From: Gammaproteobacteria bacterium
Lineage (GTDB): Bacteria; Pseudomonadota; Gammaproteobacteria; Steroidobacterales; Rariloculaceae
Assembly: GCA_004357505.1 (NCBI GenBank)
Contig: SMWC01000055.1
Location: 1 to 13,958, forward strand
Direction of reading: 5' to 3'
Length of the DNA stretch: 13,958 bases
This document shows, piece after piece, positions 1 through 6,977 of the stretch. Under the pieces are notes generated by a model, which was given only the letters and a program-made list of their open reading frames with translations, did no database searches and had not been told where the DNA came from. The number at the start of each line of letters is the position of its first letter. Position 1 is the stretch's first letter. The position numbers and the translations under genes were made by a program.

Positions 1-285
1 CCAGAACGGCGGAAAACTGCAGATGTCCAGGCGCGAGTTTCCTCGCGGCGAGAGTCCGACGTCCAAGACCACTTCTTGCCCCTGGGCGTCGGTGTAACGC
101 ACGATACCGTCCAGTTCGGGTTTCGCATGGCGCTCGCGAGTGAGCCGTTCGAACGGCCCCTCGATCGTTAGCTCCAACGTCGAGTCCGTGGCGAAAAGCG
201 GCCGCTCGACCGCTCGATCTTGCGCGAGGGCGGGTTGCATTACGCCCGACAGCAAGAAGATCGTGACAATACCAGAGCGATGCAT
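1..285 (-). CDS. Exported protein of unknown function, N-terminal part (runs off the window)
   Basis: An open frame of 95 codons runs from an ATG at 285 to the left edge without a stop, so the C-terminus is missing. The first 21 residues look like a Sec signal peptide: MHR, a hydrophobic core (IVTIFLLSGVM), then PALA with likely cleavage before Gln22. The mature part begins with a segment around PLFATDSTLELTIEGPF and later has SPRGNSRLDICSFPPF (about residues 79-94). I recall similar N-terminal patterns (RGN...C.FPPL) in uncharacterised exported proteobacterial proteins, so it probably belongs to such a family, but I assign no function. The start is supported by GGAG at 293-296, 7 nt upstream, and by a good promoter at 318-346. 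It is divergent from the outer-membrane protein gene at 419. Confidence 0.72.
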   Translation of the reverse strand, partial: MHRSGIVTIFLLSGVMQPALAQDRAVERPLFATDSTLELTIEGPFERLTRERHAKPELDGIVRYTDAQGQEVVLDVGLSPRGNSRLDICSFPPFW

Positions 286-317
286 CGGAAGACTCCAACA
301 GCGGTTCGCGTAAGCTC

Positions 318-346
318 ATTGTAAAGAAGCGGATCGTGGCTGTGAA
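318..346 (-). promoter_or_regulatory. Sigma70-like promoter for the exported-protein gene
   Basis: On the minus strand TTCACA (341-346, 5 of 6 to TTGACA) and TACAAT (318-323, 5 of 6 to TATAAT) are separated by exactly 17 nt. Transcription would begin near 311, giving a leader of about 26 nt that contains the GGAG ribosome-binding site. For the opposite direction only a poor match is visible (TCAACA 348-353, 18 nt, TATATA 372-377), so the plus-strand promoter for the barrel gene is uncertain. Confidence 0.55.
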
Positions 347-418
347 GTCAACAATACCGACGAGGCTATCATATATACTTCTTTTTCCGGTCAGCCATCT
401 CCAGTAGAGGAAACTCGA

Positions 419-1075
419 ATGCGCATCGTAAGTCCAGCGATCGTCCTGTTCTGTTTTTCATCGCTTGCCTCCGCCCAGATGGTGCGGGATAGGGCCGGCA
501 CGTGGGAGGCGGGGTTCTTGATAGCCGACATGACCTCCGAGTCCTTGAGCGGAGAAAACGGAGCCAAGCTGGAAGTAGGCAGCGATGTCGGGTGGGGATT
601 CACCGGAGGCTACAACTTCACGAATCGGCTAGCGGTACTGGCTGACTGGACTTGGAGCAATCCCAGTTACGACGCGACCCGCATCCGCGAAGATACCGGT
701 CAACCCGATACGATCAGCGCAAGTCTCGATATCAACACGTTGCACGTCAAGGGCGTGTTCTACTTCCTGGACGGTGCGCTGACTCCATTCATCGAAGCAG
801 GCGTCGGCTGGACCTATATTGATTCGAACATCGTCGACGGCCCACCGACCACGGGCTGCTGGTGGGATCCGTGGTGGGGCTATATTTGCCAGAGTTTCTT
901 CGACACGTACTCGGAGACCAGGACGTCTTACTCCGCTGCGGTCGGCATACGTTGGGACCTCAGGAATGAGATGAGCCTGCGCGGCAGCTATGGCGTGCTC
1001 GAAGTGGACACGAGTAGCGCAACGGAGGACGCGAGCCTGGATACCTTCCGAATCGACCTCTCCTGGCGATTCTGA
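419..1075 (+). CDS. Outer-membrane beta-barrel protein (OMP_b-brl / OmpW-like fold)
   Basis: A 218-residue protein with a signal peptide (residues 1-19, cleavage after SLASA before Gln20). The mature part alternates hydrophobic and polar residues in strand-length blocks: GWGFTGGYNF (58-67), LHVKGVFYFL (108-117), TPFIEAGVGWTYI (122-134), SYSAAVGIRWDL (170-181), MSLRGSYGVLEV (185-196) and FRIDLSWRF at the end. The terminal Phe is the classic BAM recognition signal. These features and the length suggest a small barrel of about eight strands in the outer membrane, with no evident enzyme motif. Between strands lies a Trp-rich loop (about 141-165) with Cys147 and Cys157 around WWDPWWGYI, which could form a disulfide at the cell surface. 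AGAGGA at 406-411 lies 7 nt before the ATG. Fold is well supported; ligand or role is unknown. Confidence 0.85.
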   Translation: MRIVSPAIVLFCFSSLASAQMVRDRAGTWEAGFLIADMTSESLSGENGAKLEVGSDVGWGFTGGYNFTNRLAVLADWTWSNPSYDATRIREDTGQPDTISASLDINTLHVKGVFYFLDGALTPFIEAGVGWTYIDSNIVDGPPTTGCWWDPWWGYICQSFFDTYSETRTSYSAAVGIRWDLRNEMSLRGSYGVLEVDTSSATEDASLDTFRIDLSWRF

Positions 1076-1114
1076 ACGACTCACCTAGCCAGTTTTTGGA
1101 GACAGCGCGGCACA

Positions 1115-1146
1115 CCCCGCCCGCTCCGGTGGGGGCTGCTTCTTTG
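1115..1146 (+). terminator. Probable intrinsic terminator between convergent genes
   Basis: CCCCGCC (1115-1121) can pair with GGTGGGG (1128-1134) across a 6-nt loop, giving seven pairs with one G-U. A T-rich but interrupted tail (TGCTTCTTT, 1138-1146) follows on the plus strand. It sits 40 nt after the barrel gene's stop and in the gap before the converging antiporter gene. The tail is imperfect, and on the minus strand there is no T-run. Confidence 0.45.
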
Positions 1147-1162
1147 GCAGACAGGGTCCCGG

Positions 1163-2425
1163 TTATCCGCTCGACTCGGGGATCACGCGCTTAACCAGTG
1201 CCTTGATGCTTAGCCCCTGTACCACGATCGAGAACAGCACTGCAGCGTAGGTCAAAGTCAAAATCGTTCCTTTGTACTCGTTGGCGGGTAGAGACAGCGC
1301 CAACGCGACTGCTATGCCGCCGCGTAAACCTCCCCATACGAGCACTGGTACCGCACCCGTGGTGAACGTCTCCCACCGGCTGAGCAGACGAATCGGAATA
1401 TAGATACTCAACCATCGGGCTGCCAGCGTCAGCGGAATCGCCAAGATCGCCAACGCTACGTGCGTATCGGCACGCGCAATCACCAACACCTCGAGACCGA
1501 TTAACAGAAACAGCGCAGAGTTCAAAATCTCATCCAGCAACGACCAGAATTTTTGCAGATGATCGCGGGTATTGTCGCTGACCGCATACTTCATGCCTTT
1601 GTCGCCGATAAAGAGACCCGCGATCACCATTGCTATCGGCCCACTCAGATGTAAACGAATCGCCACCGCATAAGCCACCATGACTAGAGCCAGCGTGATA
1701 AGCACCTCTAGGTTGTGTTCGTCGATGTGATACATGGCACGATAACCAACATAACCCGCAACGATGCCCAGCAGGGCTCCGCCGAAGACCTCGGTAACAA
1801 ACAGTTCGGCGACTTCGGCGACTCCGAGCGCAGCAGCGCCTGTAGAGCTTGCGACCGCGATGCTCACAACGACCGTGAAAACAACCACACCGACACCGTC
1901 ATTGAACAGCGACTCGCCCGCCATTTTCGCCTGCAGCGTTTCCGGCACCGTCACGGACCTGAACAAGCCCAATACTGCGACGGGATCGGTCGGACTAATC
2001 AGCGCACCAAACACCAGGGCCCAGAGAAACGGTAGGTCCGAGTTGAACAGATCGAATAGAAGCCAGATGCCCGTCGCGACCGCGAAGGTTGAAATCATCG
2101 TACCCAATGTCGCCAGGACCCCGATGGCGCAGAGGCGGCTGCGAAAGGCCGTGAGATCCACATGCAATGCGCCTGCAAATAATAGAAAACTCAACATCCC
2201 ATGCATCAGAGCTTCATGGAAATCGATCTGATCGAGGACATCGGTGATGAGCCGGCTAACCTGGGCGTCCGGCATGATGAGATCGATAATGATCACCGTT
2301 ACCGATGCAGCCAGCGCCATCAACACGAGACCGATGGTATGCGGAACGCGTAAGAACTGGTGATTGAGATAACCGAACAACGCCGATAGCCCGATCAAAA
2401 ACGCGCTGATTTCGAAAACCGTCAT
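1163..2425 (-). CDS. CPA1-family Na+/H+ antiporter (NhaP-type)
   Basis: A 420-residue inner-membrane protein with about 12 hydrophobic segments. It should exchange cytosolic Na+ (perhaps K+) for H+. Visible family marks are SPTDPVAV (144-151), the GESLFNDGVGVVVF stretch (170-183) with the Asn175-Asp176 pair that marks CPA1 ion sites, a later acidic helix WSLLDEILNSALFLLIG (294-310), and WGGLRGGIAVALALS (364-378) with the conserved Arg368. Length fits NhaP-type antiporters; there is no long cytosolic C-terminal tail or TrkA domain. The gene follows the SLC13 symporter gene by 18 nt on the same strand, so the two are probably co-transcribed. The ribosome-binding site is weak (no clear GGAG), which suits translation coupled to the upstream gene. 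Ion preference cannot be read from sequence. Confidence 0.9.
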   Translation of the reverse strand: MTVFEISAFLIGLSALFGYLNHQFLRVPHTIGLVLMALAASVTVIIIDLIMPDAQVSRLITDVLDQIDFHEALMHGMLSFLLFAGALHVDLTAFRSRLCAIGVLATLGTMISTFAVATGIWLLFDLFNSDLPFLWALVFGALISPTDPVAVLGLFRSVTVPETLQAKMAGESLFNDGVGVVVFTVVVSIAVASSTGAAALGVAEVAELFVTEVFGGALLGIVAGYVGYRAMYHIDEHNLEVLITLALVMVAYAVAIRLHLSGPIAMVIAGLFIGDKGMKYAVSDNTRDHLQKFWSLLDEILNSALFLLIGLEVLVIARADTHVALAILAIPLTLAARWLSIYIPIRLLSRWETFTTGAVPVLVWGGLRGGIAVALALSLPANEYKGTILTLTYAAVLFSIVVQGLSIKALVKRVIPESSG

Positions 2426-2443
2426 TGGTCGGCAGCGCCCAGC

Positions 2444-3805
2444 CTAGAGCACGAAATAACAGACCGTCGTAATCACCACGGCGCCGATTAGATTCAGAAT
2501 GAAGCCTTCTCGGACCATCGCCTTGATCGGAACGAGTCCGGACGAGAAGATGACGGCATTGGGGCCTGTCGCGACGGGCAGCATGAACGCACAACTGGCG
2601 CTCATGGCTGCAGGTACCATCAGCAACCGGGGATCTATCGCGGCGCCCACGCCGGCTGCCGCGAGAACGGGCATGAGCAGCGCGGTCGTCGCCGTGTTAC
2701 TCGTGATCTCGGTCAGAAAGGTCACGCTCAAACAGATCGCGCCGAGAAGAATCAGAATGTGGACACCACTGAGAGCTGCAAGTGCTTCGCCGATGATTTG
2801 GCTAATGCCCGAACTAACGAACGCACTGGCGATACAGATGCCACCACCGAACAGAATCAGAATTCCCCACGGGATACGAACTGCGCTCTCCCAGTCCAGC
2901 AGACGTTCGCCCTTGCCGTTCGGTACAAGGAACATAATGACGGCCGCCAAGAGCGCGACGCTGGCGTCATTGGCCTGTGGTAAATCGAGCCACGTGCTCC
3001 AACCGCCGAACGGGTCGTTGCGGGTAATCCAGGCCGCTGCGGTGCAACCGAACACGATCAGCGTACGCCGCTCCTCGGTGCGCCACGCGCCCACGGCGGG
3101 CAGCGCAAGCGTCTCGCCTGCCGACAGGTGTCGAGTCAACCAAATTCCAATCAGCGGCACGAACAAGATTACCACCGGGATACCCCAACGCATCCAGTCG
3201 ATGAATCCGAGCGCCGTCCCCGTGGTGTCCTGATACACCTGCATGAAAATCAGGTTCGGCGGGGTACCGATGGGCGTGCCGATTCCACCGACATTACAGG
3301 CAAAGGCGACGCCCAGCAGCAGCGCGATTTTCAACCGCTCGTCGTTGGTGTTTTCGAGCGTCGCCAAGGCGATCGGTAACAGCATCAGACTCGTGGCCGT
3401 ATTAGAAATCCACATGCTCAGCAGAGCCGCCGCGGCCATGAAGCCGAAGACCAGGCCTCGACCATCGCCACCGAAGAGTTTCACCATGCCGAGCGCAAGG
3501 CGACGATGGGCACCGCTTTTCTCCATCGCCATCGAGAGCATGAAACCGCCGACATAAAGCAGGATCAACGGGTTGCCATACGCTTGACCCACTTGATCGG
3601 GGGTCAGGACACCGACCAGCGGGAACACCGCCAGCGGCAGCATCGCCGTCGCTGGAATCGGGATCGTCTCGGCGACCCACCAGATCGCGCACAGCAACGT
3701 GATTCCCGCTGTCCAACAGACGTCCGACGGCTGCCCGGAGTTAGCCAGACTTAAGCCCAGCGCTAGGGCCAGTGCCGGCCCGCCAAATAGGATCAATAGG
3801 CGCAC
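2444..3805 (-). CDS. SLC13/DASS-family anion:Na+ symporter (dicarboxylate-type)
   Basis: A 453-residue membrane protein. Family members import di- and tricarboxylates or sulfate with Na+. Both halves of the inverted repeat carry the substrate/Na+-binding Ser-Asn-Thr motif: SNTAT at 134-138 and TSNTATT at 368-374. GIGTPIGTPPNLIF (174-187) follows the first, and SCAFMLPVATGPNAVIF (404-420) fits the PROSITE Na+:sulfate symporter signature. The start is GTG at 3805: an in-frame TAA lies only four codons upstream (3815-3817), so no longer form exists; a weak purine-rich AAGAAGAAG precedes it. There is no long N-terminal domain or TrkA-C insertion, which favours the short dicarboxylate type (SdcS/VcINDY-like), but sulfate cannot be excluded. 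It leads a two-gene unit with the Na+/H+ antiporter, which could expel the sodium brought in. Confidence 0.9.
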   Translation of the reverse strand: MRLLILFGGPALALALGLSLANSGQPSDVCWTAGITLLCAIWWVAETIPIPATAMLPLAVFPLVGVLTPDQVGQAYGNPLILLYVGGFMLSMAMEKSGAHRRLALGMVKLFGGDGRGLVFGFMAAAALLSMWISNTATSLMLLPIALATLENTNDERLKIALLLGVAFACNVGGIGTPIGTPPNLIFMQVYQDTTGTALGFIDWMRWGIPVVILFVPLIGIWLTRHLSAGETLALPAVGAWRTEERRTLIVFGCTAAAWITRNDPFGGWSTWLDLPQANDASVALLAAVIMFLVPNGKGERLLDWESAVRIPWGILILFGGGICIASAFVSSGISQIIGEALAALSGVHILILLGAICLSVTFLTEITSNTATTALLMPVLAAAGVGAAIDPRLLMVPAAMSASCAFMLPVATGPNAVIFSSGLVPIKAMVREGFILNLIGAVVITTVCYFVL

Positions 3806-3840
3806 AGCTTCTTCTTATTGAGATCAAGTGCCGATGAATG

Positions 3841-3898
3841 CGGAGCTTACCTGGCTCCGAAGACTCAGGGCAACGGCCTCTGCCGCCGAGGCGCCGTT
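3841..3898. repeat. Two inverted repeats in the divergent symporter/TetR intergenic region
   Basis: CGGAGC (3841-3846) is repeated inverted as GCTCCG (3854-3859) across 7 nt. Just beyond, AACGGC-CTC (3872-3880) can pair with GAG-GC-GCCGTT (3888-3898) with a 2-nt bulge. They lie between the SLC13 start (3805) and the TetR start (3990), where promoters for both directions must sit, so they could be regulator sites or transcript hairpins. No T-run follows either, so neither is a convincing terminator. Confidence 0.3.
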
Positions 3899-3953
3899 AA
3901 GATCGCTAGCCTGCCGCCTATGGCGAACGCCACGGGATTATGTATTATGCCTG

Positions 3954-3976
3954 TGCTAAAATCGCACGAACGTTCG
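3954..3976 (+). promoter_or_regulatory. Extended -10 promoter and overlapping palindromic operator for the TetR gene
   Basis: TGCTAAAAT (3954-3962) is an extended -10 element (TGn followed by TAAAAT, 5 of 6 to TATAAT); the -35 region is poor. Predicted transcription starts near 3969, inside a perfect 10-bp palindrome CGAACGTTCG (3967-3976). A short palindrome over the start site, right before a TetR-family gene, is the usual arrangement for autorepression. The binding role is inferred from position. The leader to the ATG at 3990 would be only about 20 nt, with a weak ribosome-binding site (AAGA). Confidence 0.45.
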
Positions 3977-3989
3977 CATAGTTCCAAGA

Positions 3990-4577
3990 ATGAATAAGGG
4001 CGCGCAAACTCGAGCCGCAATCCTCGATCACGCTGTTGCGATCGCAGGCGTGCACGGGCTTGCCGGCATGAGCATCGCTCGCCTGGCCGGCGTTACCGGC
4101 ATGTCGAAGAGCGGCCTGTTCGGGCACTTCGGCTCCAAAGCAGCGCTGCAACGGGCAGTGCTAGAAACTGCCGCAGAGCAGCTAGCCCGAAGCGTGCTCG
4201 GCCCCGCACAACGAGAACCGACCGGTGAGGCGAGGCTGCGGAGCCTATTTTCACGCTGGCTCGCCTGGATCGATGCGGACGAGCGTCCTGGCGGTTGTCC
4301 GTTGTTGTTCGCTTCGATCGAACTCGCCGAGCGGCCCGGTGAACTACGCGATTTTCTCGTTGATCATCAGGAGATCTGGATCGATCGTATCCGCCAAATG
4401 TGCCAGAAGGCCGTTGCGGAGGGAAACTTTCGTGAAGGATTGGATACGCGGCAATTCGCGTTCGAGTTTCACGGTATTGGTCTCGGTTTCAACTTCGCGC
4501 GCCGGTTTCTCGCCGACTCGAGAGCGCTGACGCATGCGAACACGGCCCTCGATAGGCTGATCGCCGCCGCCAGCTAG
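3990..4577 (+). CDS. TetR/AcrR-family transcriptional regulator
   Basis: A 195-residue protein, normal length for the family. Residues 5-50 form the three-helix DNA-binding domain: RAAILDHAVAIAGVHGLAGMSIARLAGVTGMSKSGLF is its core, with the helix-turn-helix at about 28-47 (SIARLAGVTGMSKSGLFGHF, the usual YYHF replaced by FGHF) and SKAAL after it. The remainder is an all-helical ligand and dimer domain with WLAWIDADERPGGCPLLFASIEL (about 90-112), a pattern of the TetR C-terminal group with a GGC motif. No ligand can be named. It is divergent from the SLC13/antiporter pair, making that pair the nearest possible target besides itself. Its stop overlaps the stop of ahcY on the other strand by 4 bp (CTAG, 4574-4577), with no terminator between. 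Confidence 0.9.
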   Translation: MNKGAQTRAAILDHAVAIAGVHGLAGMSIARLAGVTGMSKSGLFGHFGSKAALQRAVLETAAEQLARSVLGPAQREPTGEARLRSLFSRWLAWIDADERPGGCPLLFASIELAERPGELRDFLVDHQEIWIDRIRQMCQKAVAEGNFREGLDTRQFAFEFHGIGLGFNFARRFLADSRALTHANTALDRLIAAAS

Positions 4578-6001
4578 TAGCGGTAATGCTCCGACTTATA
4601 GGGGCCTTCGACCGCGATACCCAGATAGTCAGCCTGCCGCTGGGAAAGTTCTTCCAAACGCACGCCGAGTTTCTCGAGATGTAGTCGTGCGACTTTCTCA
4701 TCCAGGTGTTTGGGTAGCGTATATACACCCAGAGGATACCTCTCCGGATGATTGAATAATTCGATCTGAGCGAGCGTTTGATTTGTAAAACTATTCGACA
4801 TCACGAAACTCGGATGACCCGTCGCACAGCCGAGATTTACGAGTCGACCCTCGGCAAGGAGAATGATGCTCCTACCGCCAGGAAAAGTGATCTTATGAAC
4901 CTGGGGCTTTATCTCCTCCCACTCGTACTGACGCATCTTGTCGATCTCGATCTCGTTATCGAAGTGACCGATATTACAGACGATAGCGTTGTGCTTCATT
5001 TGCTTCATGTGTGCTTCGGTAATCACGTCCACACAACCGGTTGTGGTGACGAACACATCACCAATCTTTGCGGCCTCGGCCATCGTCATGACTTCGAAGC
5101 CTTCCATGGCCGCCTGCAATGCGCAGATCGGATCGATCTCCGTAACAACGACGCGTGCGGATTGGGCCTTCAGTGATTGACAACAGCCCTTGCCAACATC
5201 GCCGTAACCAGCCACGACGGCCACCTTGCCCGCTAGCATGACATCGGTGGCGCGAAGAATTCCGTCCACGAGCGAGTGGCGGCAACCATATAGGTTATCG
5301 AACTTCGACTTGGTCACCGAATCATTGACGTTGATCGCGGGAAACAACAACTCGCCTCGCTCCAGCATCTGGTAGAGCCGATGAACGCCTGTCGTCGTCT
5401 CTTCGGTCACGCCGCGGATATTCTCGACCAACCGATGAAAACGTTGTGAGTCACGCTGCAACGACTTTTTCAGTTGCGCGAGCAGCACGCCCTCTTCCTC
5501 GGTCTCCGGTGTCTTATCGAGGACCGATGCATCATCCTCAGCCCGATGCCCCAGATGGACGAATAACGTCGCATCACCACCATCGTCGAGGATGATATTC
5601 GGGCCAATGCCACCCGACCAGTCGAAGATCCGGTCGATATAATCCCAGTATTCCTCCAACGTCTCGCCCTTGACGGCGAACACCGGCGTGCCGTTCGCGG
5701 CAATCGCCGCTGCGGCATGATCCTGAGTCGAGAAAATGTTGCAGCTCGCCCAGCGTACCTCGGCGCCCAAGGCTTCGAGCGTCTCGATCAGCACCGCAGT
5801 TTGGATGGTCATGTGCAGAGAGCCGGCGATGCGAGCATCTTGCAACGGCTGACTCTCCCGGAATTCCTCGCGTGTCGCCATGAGTCCCGGCATCTCGTGC
5901 TCTGCGAGCGCGATCTCCCTGCGGCCGAACTGGGCCAGGCCAATATCGGTGACGACGTAATCGTTGTTCGCCGAGTCAATGGCCACAACCTTATCGGTCA
6001 T
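4574..6001 (-). CDS. ahcY: Adenosylhomocysteinase (S-adenosylhomocysteine hydrolase)
   Basis: A cytosolic, NAD-dependent enzyme that reversibly splits S-adenosylhomocysteine into homocysteine and adenosine. The 475-residue protein is full length for the bacterial form that has an extra insertion of about 40 residues (near 150-190). Substrate-site residues matching the human enzyme are visible: His63 (SLHMTIQTAVL), Asn226, Lys231, Asp235 and Asn236 in NVNDSVTKSKFDNLYG, and His346 in NIGHFD. The NAD fold has GYGDVGKG (265-272), and the C-terminal KSEHYRY supplies the Lys469/Tyr473 that reach the partner subunit's NAD. The ribosome-binding site GGAG (6011-6014) lies inside the last codons of the kinase gene upstream, 9 nt before the ATG, and only 6 nt separate the genes. 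It is the last gene of metK-kinase-ahcY. Confidence 0.97.
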   Translation of the reverse strand: MTDKVVAIDSANNDYVVTDIGLAQFGRREIALAEHEMPGLMATREEFRESQPLQDARIAGSLHMTIQTAVLIETLEALGAEVRWASCNIFSTQDHAAAAIAANGTPVFAVKGETLEEYWDYIDRIFDWSGGIGPNIILDDGGDATLFVHLGHRAEDDASVLDKTPETEEEGVLLAQLKKSLQRDSQRFHRLVENIRGVTEETTTGVHRLYQMLERGELLFPAINVNDSVTKSKFDNLYGCRHSLVDGILRATDVMLAGKVAVVAGYGDVGKGCCQSLKAQSARVVVTEIDPICALQAAMEGFEVMTMAEAAKIGDVFVTTTGCVDVITEAHMKQMKHNAIVCNIGHFDNEIEIDKMRQYEWEEIKPQVHKITFPGGRSIILLAEGRLVNLGCATGHPSFVMSNSFTNQTLAQIELFNHPERYPLGVYTLPKHLDEKVARLHLEKLGVRLEELSQRQADYLGIAVEGPYKSEHYRY

Positions 6002-6007
6002 AATCTG

Positions 6008-6946
6008 TTACTCCGTTAAAGGCTCACCGAAGCTGGCCTGAAATCGCTTCTGAAACTCTTCCCTGGTGAAGCGGTGGTTCTGGGTTCCGTGGCATTCTAT
6101 CTTAATCGCACCCAGCAGACTTGCGACGCGGCCCACGGTTGACCAGTCGTAGCCGGCCATGAGCCCGAACAGCAGTCCGGCGCGGTAAGCATCGCCACAA
6201 CCCGTCGGGTCGCTCACGGTGGCGGGCTTGGCGGCTGGAATTTCAAGATCTGTTGCCGGCGTATAGATCATGGAGCCTTTCGCACCACGGGTCACGATCA
6301 AGCCTTTCAAGCGTTGTTTGAAGTCACCGACATCCCAACCCGTACGTTCTTTCAATACCTGCCACTCATAGTCGTTGACCGTGACCCATGTCGCCTGTTC
6401 TACGAACTGTCGTAACTCATCGCCGTCGAACATCTGCAACCCTTGGCCGGGGTCGAAGATGAATGGTATCTCAGCCGCCGCGAATTGCGTGGCGTGCGCC
6501 AGCATCCCGTCACGCCCATCCGGCGACACGATACCGATGGTGACATCCTGGGCGTCGCTGACACGATTCAGATGCGACTCGTTCATTGCGCCCGGGTGGA
6601 AAACTGTTATCTGGTTGGCATCCAGATCCGTAGTGATAAATGCCTGAGCTGTAAATACATTATCAACGACCCGAATGTAATCCTGACGAATGCCTTGACG
6701 CTCCAGCCAATCGCGATACGGAGCGAAGTCCTTGCCGGCTGTCGCCATCGGCAAGGGGTCCTGGCCGAGTAATTTCAGATTGTAGGCAATATTCATGGCG
6801 CAGCCGCCGAACTCGCGACGCATCTTGGGAACCAAGAACGCGACGTTCAGGATATGAATCTGATCCGGCAGAATATGATTCTTGAACGAATCTTCGAACA
6901 CCATAATAGTATCGTAGGCGATCGACCCACAGATCAGGGCAGACAT
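6008..6946 (-). CDS. PfkB-family kinase, probable adenosine kinase
   Basis: A 312-residue ribokinase-fold enzyme. PfkB signatures are present: FGGCAMNIAYNLKLLG (46-61) at the sugar site, and DPTGCGDAYRAGLLFGL (246-262), with the GCGD anion hole and catalytic base Asp252. VTRGAKGS (218-225) is the usual ATP-site strand and turn. An N-terminal strand, GSIAYDTIMVFEDSF, starts the substrate-lid region. The family phosphorylates ribose, fructose, nucleosides and others. Adenosine is inferred because the gene lies between metK and ahcY, where removing adenosine as AMP would drive SAH hydrolysis. AAGGA (6953-6957) lies 6 nt before the ATG; metK ends 31 nt upstream and ahcY starts 6 nt downstream. 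The kinase family is certain; the substrate is an inference. Confidence 0.88.
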   Translation of the reverse strand: MSALICGSIAYDTIMVFEDSFKNHILPDQIHILNVAFLVPKMRREFGGCAMNIAYNLKLLGQDPLPMATAGKDFAPYRDWLERQGIRQDYIRVVDNVFTAQAFITTDLDANQITVFHPGAMNESHLNRVSDAQDVTIGIVSPDGRDGMLAHATQFAAAEIPFIFDPGQGLQMFDGDELRQFVEQATWVTVNDYEWQVLKERTGWDVGDFKQRLKGLIVTRGAKGSMIYTPATDLEIPAAKPATVSDPTGCGDAYRAGLLFGLMAGYDWSTVGRVASLLGAIKIECHGTQNHRFTREEFQKRFQASFGEPLTE

Positions 6947-6977
6947 AAAAAATCCTTGCTGGCGGGATAGGCTGAGG

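Noticed and set aside
629..1084. A 151-codon minus-strand open frame opposite the barrel gene
   Set aside because: Arg-rich shadow frame with no motif; the plus-strand protein has a signal peptide, strand pattern and terminal Phe.
1764..2231. A 155-codon plus-strand open frame opposite the antiporter gene
   Set aside because: Antisense shadow of a gene with intact CPA1 motifs; no domain and no ribosome-binding site.
2499..3233. A 244-codon plus-strand open frame opposite the SLC13 gene
   Set aside because: It is the antisense shadow of a clear membrane transporter, with low-complexity Ser/Ala/Thr/Pro content and no recognisable motif.
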